NCBI GenBank assembly: GCA_024500155.1
Contig: CM044857.1
Coordinates: forward strand, 3,164,501-3,228,500
Length of the DNA: 64,000 nucleotides
Direction: 5' to 3'
DNA from: Chenopodium formosanum
Taxonomy: Eukaryota > Streptophyta > Magnoliopsida > Caryophyllales > Amaranthaceae
Both the position numbers and the translations under genes were made by a program. Each line of letters opens with the position of its first letter. Position 1 is the stretch's first letter. This document shows positions 50,044 to 60,048 of this stretch, one piece after another. Under the pieces are notes generated by a model. That model was given only the letters and a program-made list of their open reading frames with translations. It was not told the origin of the DNA and did not search any database.

Positions 50044-51322
50044 GAGAGCGAGGGATAGCTAGACCTGGCAATCCTGATCCAAACCCAGACCTGACCGAAT
50101 GACCCAACCCATGATCCGAAATCGACCCAAAAACAGTGACCCGAAATTGAGCCAAAATTCGAATCAACCCAACCCGACTCGTACTCGACCCGAAGTGGAA
50201 TTGACCCGACCTTGACCCAAAACCCGAAATGACCCGACCCAAAACAACCTGACCCGAGATGACCCAACCCGAAGTTGACCTGAGACCCGAAACGCCCCGA
50301 TCCGAAGTGACCCGAGACCCGAAGTTGATCCGATACTCAAATTGACCCGACCTTTAACTTGAATTAATTGAACCAAATAGACTCGAAACCCAAAGTGACC
50401 CGAACCAAAATTATCTTATACCTTATATGACCAGAATTTATTTAAGCTAAAGACTTGACCTGAGCAAACCGAAATAGAAAAAAATCGCAACAAAACTGAC
50501 TTAATTTTTTTTTATTAATTTGTAATGTGTAACAATGTGAGTAATTTACATATTTTGAACATTACTTTTCTCGATTTCTCCAGCCTTTTATCTCTATAAG
50601 TTATTAAAAATTTGTAAAATGATTGAAATTTAACGACTATTCTATGGAGTTTGTCCATAAGATTAAAAAAAAATTAACTAAAGCTCGAAATAAAAGTCAC
50701 AATTCTCACAAGTTTAGAAAAAAAAAATAGTACAATAACAATACGTACATAACATAATGTTCAATACCAAATGAAATTACAAACTAATCTAAAGTCAAAA
50801 CAATTACGGTATGCCATGAAAAAAGTAGCCTTAATAAATATAGTGAGTTTCTCGTCAAAAAATATATAAATATATATACAGAGTTGAATTTAACCCAATG
50901 CATCGACTCGAATATGACCCGACCTGAAGTTGACCCGAAAATTGGACCCGAAGATTGACCCGACCCGAAAATTGACCCAACCCGAACTGACCTGACCCAA
51001 ACTTGACCCGACCCGAAATGTTGACTTGAAATCCGACCCGAATCGATTATATATTGACCCTAAATCAACCCGAAACCCGAAATGACCCGACTCGACCCGA
51101 ACTTGACCTGATAACTTTTTGACCCGAACTTGACCCGACTCGAAATGACCTGACCCATACCCGACCTTAATGACCCATTTGCCAGGTCTAGGGATAGCTC
51201 AAGTGGTTAGAGTTTCCCTCTCGGTTCCAGGAGATCATGGGATCGAATCTCACCCGCCCTTGAGGCTCTCTAAACACCAAAAAAAAAAAAAAAAAAAAAA
51301 AAAAAGATTGAATGTCCAAGGT
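50031..51322 (+). mobile_element. tRNA-derived SINE, split by a hAT element
   Basis: The SINE halves are 50044-50059 and 51199-51309. The right half shows a tRNA-like promoter (TAGCTCAAGTGGTTAGAG as A box, GGGATCGAATCTCAC as B box) and a poly(A) tail at about 51279-51305. The outer target duplication GAATGTCCAAGGT (13 bp) is present at 50031-50043 and 51310-51322. Without the hAT insert the SINE is only about 127 bp including the tail. Confidence 0.88.
50052..51198. mobile_element. Non-autonomous hAT element, 1131 bp, inside the SINE
   Basis: The element at 50060-51190 has 12-bp inverted ends TAGACCTGGCAA and a perfect 8-bp duplication GGGATAGC (50052-50059, 51191-51198), the hAT signature. 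The interior is almost wholly reiterated gacccgaa/ttgacccga units, mainly in two arms (50075-50460 and 50890-51175) around an AT-rich core; no transposase. The open frames on the minus strand are translations of the repeat. Confidence 0.92.
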
Positions 51323-51520
51323 TTGGACACTTGCAGAGATGGGCTGGAGTCCTGGACCAGCGGCGCACGTGCCAATAGATGGCAATCGGATCGTCTCATG
51401 TTTGTATTCATGACCTTTGACATCGTGTTCAAAATTAAACAAGTTGTGGATTCTCAACACTAACCCAAGTCAATCAATAAACGTGTTTCGTTGTGTTAAC
51501 TCATTTAATTAAACGTGTGG

Positions 51521-51895
51521 AAATAATTCGGATGATTTACAAAAGTATAGTTACTTGAAAACTTATTTACACTTTTGCGTCGGAATGGAATTTAATTACG
51601 GAACTACTGTCCACGTAGGCTCATGTAAGTTTATTTTTGTTTTTTTAGAGTACAAAAACTGCTACCTCACCCTTTATAAATTGTTATTCCATATCTTTAC
51701 TTGTAGTACTAAAGACAAACCGCTACCTTAAGTATCGGTTTTAGTCTAAAACCGGTTTATCTCTAAATTAAAAATTACTCCAAATGTAAACTCGAGCCTA
51801 CGTGGAATGTATTTTCGTAAATAAGTTTCATTCTAACGCAAAATCGTAAATAAATTTTTAAAATGCTATATTTTTGTAAATCATCCAAATAATTC
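51521..51895. mobile_element. Long-TIR (Mutator-like) non-autonomous element, 357 bp
   Basis: The element at 51530-51886 begins GGATGATTTAC and ends GTAAATCATCC; the arms match imperfectly for about 90 bp up to ccacgtaggctc on the left and gagcctacgtgg on the right. The perfect 9-bp duplication AAATAATTC flanks it (51521-51529, 51887-51895). Confidence 0.9.
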
Positions 51896-51900
51896 TTGAC

Positions 51901-52046
51901 ATTAACTATTTTTTCCGTATTCGATTCGTGTTGTATTGTCATGTTATATGAAAAGATATTAGCCTCGTTCAATATTAACTATTTTTTCCGTATTCGATTC
52001 GTGTTGTATTGTCATGTTATATGAAAAGATATTAGCCTCGTTCAAT
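51901..52046. repeat. Perfect 73-bp tandem duplication
   Basis: attaactattttttccgtat and the following 53 bases are repeated exactly, the second copy beginning at 51974. The identity of the two copies implies a recent event or an assembly artefact. It starts a few bases right of the long-TIR element. Confidence 0.9.
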
Positions 52047-52549
52047 ATATATATCAATTATTCCCTGAAAAGTATAAGCCTCATTCAATATGCTGCGTAG
52101 ATAAAAGAATTATATATAATAAACATTGTGTTGGAGGTAGGTGAACGAAATTTGTGGGCACGAAAATCGAAATTAGAACTAGTTAGGAACAACACATTTA
52201 TTGCATCAAAATTGGATCTGATAGTTCCAAGTTCGCATCATTATTCTAATTAACACATGTATCGTGTGCATATAGGACAGTGATACACATACATTGAATA
52301 TATGTGGACCCAAGATACATTACCAATGAGAGGCTGTCACATCAGCAAAGGCAAAAAAAAAAAAAGGAGGGAAAATAAGGGGGTAAAATTTCACCCTTAT
52401 TGGCGCCTAAGGAGCTCTGTAAGCGGGAAAGATGTGGTGAAATTCTTGGCGCCTAACATCATTAAATGCAGAAATTTAATTGTTTTTTTTTCTTCTGAAA
52501 TTTATATTAATTCATCAATGATATTATCACAACTATTATACAGGTTAAG

Positions 52550-52756
52550 ATGAGCATGACGCCGGAGAAGATGAACAGGACACCGGAAAATATGAACAGG
52601 ACGCCCGAGAAGATGACGGAATCTAGCGAAGATGACTACTCCGATAAAGTAATTAGAATTTTCAATTCGCGACCATATTCAGTGGTCAAACAAATTCGAT
52701 TTTATGTTCAACAATCCACCATGATCGATTTTTTTTATAACATTTCTTTAATTTAA
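52550..52756 (+). CDS. Small ORF with a repeated RTPEKMN motif, unrecognised
   Basis: The predicted 68-aa frame opens MSMTPEKMNRTPENMNRTPE, i.e. three near-identical octads, then an acidic stretch (ESSEDDYSD). A possible splice donor (gataaagtaatt, about 52645) follows, after which the translation becomes AT-driven. It may be the first exon of a gene or a chance product of a 24-bp tandem repeat. I recognise no family, and no downstream exon could be identified. Confidence 0.2.
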   Translation: MSMTPEKMNRTPENMNRTPEKMTESSEDDYSDKVIRIFNSRPYSVVKQIRFYVQQSTMIDFFYNISLI

Positions 52757-55700
52757 TTAAATCAATCTTACTGCACTTATTTCGCTTTTCCAATTCAACA
52801 ATTGACGGTGAACGTTTAATTAAATTTCAGTATATGATATCAATTTAGATAAAATATACTTTATATTGAAATAATGTCATTCATTTCTCGTATTAAGATT
52901 TCCACGAATTTTCAAACTGGATTCCGAACTTGAACGGGTAATTAATTTTCAGTCCTTGCGACTTTCATGGTTGATACATAGATATGTATATATTTAGTAA
53001 CAATAACAATTGTGTAAGTAAAATCACATTTTTCCACTGATCATGTACAAATTCAAATGTGTTAGATACTAATCAATTACTAATTAAATCAGTAACAAAT
53101 CCTATACCGACCTTTATTATGAAAAAAATTAACTATTTATATTAGCGTTTACTAAGTATAAGTAAAATAATTAACTATTTATATTAGCAATTTGCAGACT
53201 ATACCCTGAAATCCCGAATGCAAATGGACTTGTTAGGTTATGTTATAATTACAAAAATTAAAACTAATCAAATAGTTGTTGTTACTAAATAATCATGTCA
53301 AAAATAAAATAATCTTAAACAACAACTATAATGGACATAGCTATCCTTCAATATAGAACAATACTAATAACAGTTATCCTTCGATATATAATAATGATAA
53401 TTATAATAATTATTATAATATTAGAAGGTTACATAATTTGTATTTATAATTTATGGTAGACAATAAAATATTGGAGTATATTTGCATATATGTTTAAGAA
53501 TTGTTGTACTAAATATTTTTTTTCTTTGATTGTTTCAAGGATTTTTTAATTCATAATATAACTTTATACCACTTTAACTTTAATTGTCAATTGAATTATA
53601 TAAATAATTTTTGTTAAATTCAGTTCAGTTCAATTCAGTTCCTAATTTCTTTCTCTCATAAAATAGTTCATTTCAGTTTAGTAAAATAACATACCCTTAC
53701 AAAAATTCTATTCATTGAGAGCATATGTATTTTGTATGCAACTTCCACGGCAGATCCAGAGATAGATATTTATATAGTAACAATAATAATTGTTTAAGAA
53801 AAATCATATCATTTGATTGAACGTGTAAAAAGTAAAACGTCTTTGATATAACCTTTGTATTATTCATTTCATATTTAATTGCTAATTCATTTAGTAAATG
53901 TACCTATCCCGACCTGTACTATCTACAAATTAACTACTTATATTAGCGTTTTTTAAACTTTAGTACATATGAATGAGATATATATATATATATACTCCGT
54001 ATCATACTACAACTTATGATCTCTTAACTAGTTTTTGGCTCTGGCGATGCTCCGGTCATTGTTTGTAAATAAAAAAGTATAATTAAAAAAAGTGCAATAT
54101 ATTGGCTGCTTTATGAGTTTATAAAAAAAGTCACTTATATATATTGATAATATCGTGTCTTTAAATTATAACTAGATGAAGCTCGTGCAATACACGGTTT
54201 GTTTGAATTTTTAAAATAATTTTTTTTAATTAATGTGCTAAAATTAGTTATATATTTAGATAAAATTCCTAATATCAAAAGATAATATTTTATATTTAAT
54301 TAATTTAAATTTAAAAATCTCATTCGCCGATTTTACTTACGTGGCATTTGAATTATTTATTTATAATTTAAATTTTAAAATCACATTTGTCAATTTTGCT
54401 TACGTGGCATTTGAATTATTTAATTATAAAATATTTTATTCAATTTTATGTGCTGGGGTCAAATACTCATATTATCCCTTTTGTTTATAACTAATTTCAT
54501 GAATCACCATCTCCTGTTACTAGAAAAGAAAGTTAAATAATTTACATTTTTTTATCTAAGATGTAATCGGTTACTAAATATTGTACTAACCTTACTTAAA
54601 AAGATGGGGGGGGGGGTGGAGTAGTAGTAGTAGTCCTAATAATAATAATAAGAAGAAGAAAAATAATAACATTGTGACCTGCCTTTGCTTTATGAGCTCA
54701 TAAAAAACTTACAACTGACTTTGATCTAAGTTGATTAATAAGGGCTTAAGTTAAACACTATTTCCAAGAAAAAAAGATTATAGTACTGATAACCTCTTTA
54801 CCGTCTTTCAGTATTTTATATAAGATATGTCGCATATCAATAAGGATTATTTACAAATGAAGGCATTTCAATCAAATATTTTATATGTAGAATGAAATAC
54901 AAGCCAATGATTATTTTTTCAGGGGACCTTATCAAATCGTGATGCTAGTCTATTAAGGATTTGAGAAGAAATAATACATTTATTACAATTTTATACACAG
55001 TAACATAGAAAGTTCCTTTGACAAGTATACACTTTTTAATTGTTTGAAAGTGATCCGTCAACAAATTTATAGTATTTACTTCATTATTTTGATTATGTAT
55101 GACATTTTTCACACTAACTGATTATTTCAATTGCTAAAAAATCATCACTGCTAAATTATCCATATTCTTTACTTGATAGGGCGGCCTTTTTTCCTCAAAA
55201 CATGAATGTATTCTAAAGAAATACAATTATACATGATCAACGCCACTTTAAAATTATAAATACTTTTTTTGTAACCTTTGGTAGTTATAATTACCAAAAA
55301 AATAATTACACAAGATCACTGTAAATAAAGGTAACAACAAAAAAAAATAAAAAAATAAAATAAAAGGGAGAAACAAAGCTTTTAAATAATCACATAACTC
55401 AGAATCGATATGTTCTTACCAAATATACTTTCCTATGTTACTAAAAGTCATAGTATGAATTATTGTATCATTTTCAGATTTTTGCGTACCAAATATAGTT
55501 TCCCGAGTTACTAAAAAAATATCTAATAACATTGTTCGAATATTTTGGGGGTTTTCCGCCGTTGTCGTCGACGACCTGGCCTAAGCCCATTTTCAACCAT
55601 TGCTGTTGTCGGCCTTCAAATCTCTTAATTATCTATATGCATTCGCGCGGTTACTTGTGTGCCTTTAACAATTATAGTATTCCAACAAAAAATCCAAATC

Positions 55701-57690
55701 CATTTGAAATCGATAGGAAGAGAAGACTCATTTCACTACTTCAATTGAAAATAGGTATATTATGCAAATATACCAATTTACGAATTGGATACGATTAATG
55801 GAGGAAGAATAAGTCAATTACACAATATACTCTGCAAATAATATATACACATTTACATAATTAACTGGAATAAATCCAATTTGAAAACCCCTAAATCGAA
55901 AATTCCGAAACCTAATTAACTCAAATTTTCTCAATATTCACAGGTAAACAACGAAATTTTTGTTCAATTAAACCGAATAATCTTTGCGGTGGATGTAAAT
56001 TTAAGCAATTCACCATATACTGAAGCAACTTCAAGGTTTTTTTGTTCATCTTCCATCGATATCCATCGTCGCCCATTTCGTCCTTTCTCCTCTTCGCTGT
56101 TCGTATTGCAGAAATGATTTTTTTAAAAATAATATTAAATTAATTGCATGGGAAATGACAATTAATTTGAATTTCAAACATATGAATTTTCATTCAAATT
56201 TGAATGAAAATTGAAAATAAGTGGATGTTGGGCCCCATCCAAAGAACCAATGAAATGTTGCCATGATTGAATGTATGTGAGAGTCACATACATTCAATGT
56301 ATGTGTAGCTTTTTCGTGTGCATATAGGGCTATTTACTGTTCGCTTGTTCATGAATTTAGGCATACATATCCATATGCCTAATCTTCATTTATTAAATGT
56401 GTCATATTTAGTTATTTACTGTTCGAAAATGTTCGGGTTGGGGAGCTTCAAAGCTAACACATGAAGGTAAATTGTTCCTATTTCTTTTCCTTCAATGTTT
56501 ATATAAAATGATGTGAGCAATGGGTCTCTATTTTTACTTTTTAGGTAGGCGAGAGAAAGTTGTTTAGAAACATTGGTACTGATATTATTATTATATAGTT
56601 TTACGTGGACTATGTGATGGGGTAAGGAATGATAAAGAAATTTTTTTTCACTATAATATAATGAGTAAAGTAAAAGTAAAATAATTAAAAAATAAAGAAC
56701 ATATCAAAACATAAAGTTGGAAGATAAAAAATACAGAGAAATTACTCATATATCATTTGAAAAATCTCTAAGGAGATAGGACTATAGGAGTACTCTTTTG
56801 TTTCAAATTGAATTTTTACACTTCACCTTTTCATTCATGTGTTAACTTTGAATATTATCATCTCTAAGACGTACTATAACTATGTATATGTCAAATTTAT
56901 TAATAAAGTAGTTGATATTTTAAAAATGCATATGTTTGAGATGAATACAACAAGATCTTTTAGAACGGTATTTTACCTTATCATTAAATCACACATGATG
57001 GTCAAACTAGAGTTTATGAATAATGTTGCCAAAATCCAACGTGTAACCATTATTTTGATATAGAGGGAGTATCGGAGTACACACTTAAATTTATTTTTAC
57101 AAAACAGGACTAATTATTACACATAACAAACCATGCTTTTCCCTCCATTTATAATGTCCTAATTTTTTTGGCAACTCTTTTAGAGTTTAAAGTTCTCCAG
57201 TACTCCGGTACCAGAGATATGCCATACCAAATTATACGATTAATATCATTCAAATTAAACTTGAATTGTACTTGAACGACTTGGTTTTAACCGTAATCAA
57301 AATTAATACTCTGTATTTTACATGATTCAGACCACAAATTTATGTGATTACAATTGATTTATCATAGTTGCTGATCTATAGTTGAACATAATAGCACGCG
57401 ACTTGCATCAAACCCAATTTAAAGGAGTGTTTGCCACCTCCAAGTATGAAATCAAAACATAACTATCAGTTGGTACAAAAAAGCTCAAATATAAGCATTA
57501 CCTTTACACTAACAAACCATTTTCTCCCCTTAAAAACAGAAAAGAGAAAGATACACAAACAAACACAAATATTATTTCGTTCTGTAACTAATTAGTAAAC
57601 TTAGAGCATGTGATGTTATTATACTACTCTTTAAGTTTGGAGTTATCAATGGGACTCTTCCTCTTTGAGTTTGCTCACAATAAAATTCCA
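52757..57690. other. Long AT-rich intergenic region with MITE fragments
   Basis: About 4.9 kb with no recognisable gene. It contains a fragment of the CTGAAC-type MITE family at 53619-53682 (cagttcctaatttctttctc then tcataaaata matches the core of the 16121 element), a G run at 54607-54616, and a Stowaway-like element at 56791-57071. The open frame at 55532-55798 matches no known family. Confidence 0.5.
56791..57071. mobile_element. Stowaway-like MITE, diverged
   Basis: The left end CTCTTTTGTTTCAAATTGAA and the inverted right end (minus strand CTCCCTCTATATCAAAATAA) with the subterminal TTACACTT/TTACACGTT fit the Stowaway consensus; TA flanks both sides (56791-56792, 57070-57071). Length 277 bp. 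Confidence 0.6.
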
Positions 57691-57700
57691 TCTATAAATA
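57691..57700 (+). promoter_or_regulatory. Probable TATA box of the nsLTP gene
   Basis: tctataaata lies about 150 bases upstream of the nsLTP start codon, a normal position for a plant TATA box with a leader of roughly 120 bases. This is an inference from sequence and distance only. Confidence 0.5.
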
Positions 57701-57847
57701 TCTCAAGGATCTTCTTTCGGATTCATCAAATCATTTGTGTAACACGTATAAATTAAACTAGCTAGCACGGTGTAAACGTTGTTGCAACCTTAGTTGCCCT
57801 ACACAAAATAAATTTCGCCAAATTAAATATCTACAACCGATCAATTT

Positions 57848-58479
57848 ATGATGGCTAGCTCAACCATGCTGACTAAAAAGGCGGTATGCCTAATCTTCAT
57901 AACCATGATGGTGGTTGCACCTCATGCCGCGCAAGCCTTTTCATGTGGACAGGTGGTAACAATGCTCATGCCATGCCTCAATTACTTGAAAAAAGGTGGA
58001 TCCATCCCGGCTAATTGCTGTGGAGGGGTTAAGAACTTGGCTAACTTGGCTAAGACTAGGCCTGATCGCCAAGCAGCTTGTAAGTGCATCAAACCCGCTG
58101 CTAAGTCCTATGGGATCAACTATGACCTTGCTAACAAGCTCCCTAAGGCGTGTGGTGTCAACTACAAGATCAACATCAGTCCCAATATTGATTGCAATAA
58201 GTATGTATTACTATTCTACTCTTAATAGCTACTCTAGAAAATATAATTCACTCAATATATTACTTGGATTTTGAGTTTATGGTCAAAAAACTTAAAACAA
58301 ACATAATTGGTACAGTATGATAGAGTATATAACATATTCTTAGACATCAACCATTAGGTCAAACTTTTATGGTTTACATGGTCCTATAACAATAATATTT
58401 AGTCTTTAATAATTATTTAATTGATATTTTGTAAAAATACATAATTGTGTCAATGATTTGCAGGGTGACGTTGTTCTGA
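57848..58479 (+). CDS. Non-specific lipid-transfer protein, type 1
   Basis: Secreted lipid-binding protein of the cell wall and cuticle. Exons 57848-58200 and 58464-58479 (GT-AG intron of 263 bases, phase 2), 122 aa. The signal peptide covers about 1-30 (VCLIFITMMVVAPHAAQA); the mature part has the eight-cysteine pattern of type 1 nsLTPs: C in FSCGQV, MPCLNYL, NCCGGV, ACKCIK, KACGVN and DCNK. The single intron just before the last codons (K then VTLF) is the family's typical place. The start is the first of two adjacent ATGs (57848, 57851). The mature part of roughly 92 residues is the usual size. It may act in cuticle formation or defence; which cannot be told. The gene appears intact. Confidence 0.93.
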
Positions 58480-60048
58480 AGCTGAAGGTGACTAGCATGC
58501 AAGACCTAGTAAGATCATTTCGTGGAATAAAGAGTCAAGCTTTAATATATGGAATATCTAGAATAAAATTGAATCTTTCTTAAATTTTATGTATATCTAT
58601 CTTTGAAATTACTGGAAAATCATGAAGAGAACCAATGAGTATCATTTATTATTTGGAAGCCTATACTTTTCCAATGTAATACATAAATAAAATTGTGATA
58701 TATGTTGTTGCATACGATCCTATGTGCTAGAATATCTAGTCTATGCTATTGAATATGTATAAGGCCAGGTATAGATAGATATGCATAGAATTGTTGAGAA
58801 GACACAATTAAGACACAATTTCAACGGTAGAATTAGGTACAAGCTAGGCTGCGCAAGCCTATGTGTTGTGTCAATGATTCCGTGCTTAATGGGTTGAACC
58901 TAGAATGCACCAAAAAAGTCATACGATATCTACAATAAATGTTCAACAATAACAAATATATAAGATATTGAATCAAATAAAATTTTCCTTCGTAAAAACT
59001 ATGATCGTCGAGAGATCTTGCACTGTGGAACATCTCCCGCTTATATCACTGGAAAATACAGCCTTGTTGGAGAGACAATTTAACTATCCTTTGTAGCCGT
59101 GAGAATGTTTTCCTTCTCATTCGTCTATCTGTATTCGAAAATTTAATAACTTTTTCACCAACGAAATAATTTCACGACAATCCATTAGATCTAATATAAT
59201 GAATTCAAAACTAAGAAATTTCTCCCCTGAAAAGAGGAGATAAACCTTGTCTTTCGAAGGAGGTCGAAAAAAACTTGTCTTTCGAATGAGATCGAAAACC
59301 CTTTCCTTTCAGGGGAAAATTTCCAAGGAGGAAGCATTATTATAAACCTAAAATAACTTTAAAGAAACAAGGATTAGGGTTTTTCATCGGTTTTTAACCG
59401 ATGAAAGCCCCTTCAAAATTCAACAATGGAGGATAGGGTTTTGGAGATACGAAGGAGGAGAGAGGGAGATACAAATATATATTTTGTTTTCAAAAGAAAA
59501 CATAATGTATGATTTGACTTGGAGTAAGACATTTAAGGTTACATGTTTAAATTTTTTATGAAGAACTCTTTAGTAAGTTGAAGACATAATATGAAAAACA
59601 AATTGGAAAAAGTGACCCATGATAAGTAGACTTCTTTTAATTTTTTTTTTTTTGGATACATACAGTAGATAAATATTATCCAATGACTTGTGTGTGTATA
59701 CTGTTTAGTGTCACGGGCCGGCTTGACCCAAGGATATCTTGAGCTATCATTGGATTGCAGTCGGATTGATAGTTTTTGATAACTCTGCTCTTAAAGAGGA
59801 AGAAGTGCCAAATTTTTGCAATTGTAAAACGTTGACACCAACTATATCCATTTATATTTATGACTACTTATTTTTTTAAATCATATTTGGGGTCAGAAAA
59901 TTTCCTCATTGTCTTAATCACTATCTTATCTAGAAACCAAGTAACCACCTTGTTCATTTACACTACTTCGTACGCTCAAAAGTCCAACTATTACCATAAA
60001 TTAAAAAATTCAATAATCATTTTCCGGCACCTTTTCCGGTGAAAACCA
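58480..60048. other. Intergenic region between the nsLTP and ARID-HMG genes
   Basis: nsLTP 3'UTR and AT-rich DNA. At 59215-59330 there is an inverted repeat (aatttctcccctgaaaag against ctttcaggggaaaattt) enclosing a tandem cttgtctttcgaa-gag-tcgaaaa unit, and near 59376-59400 a short palindrome (catcggtttttaaccgatg). No gene recognised. Confidence 0.45.

Noticed and set aside
49871..50376. Overlapping minus-strand frames rich in G, S, R and V (for example GRVISGFGSRSGQFHFGSS) looked like a glycine-rich protein.
   Set aside because: They are translations, in several frames, of the gacccgaa repeats in the hAT element and of the mL54 leader; no start context or domain.
55532..55798. 88-codon open frame starting MFEYFGGFPPLSSTTW.
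   Set aside because: No recognisable domain, no splice-consistent extension, and AT-biased codon use like the surrounding intergenic DNA.
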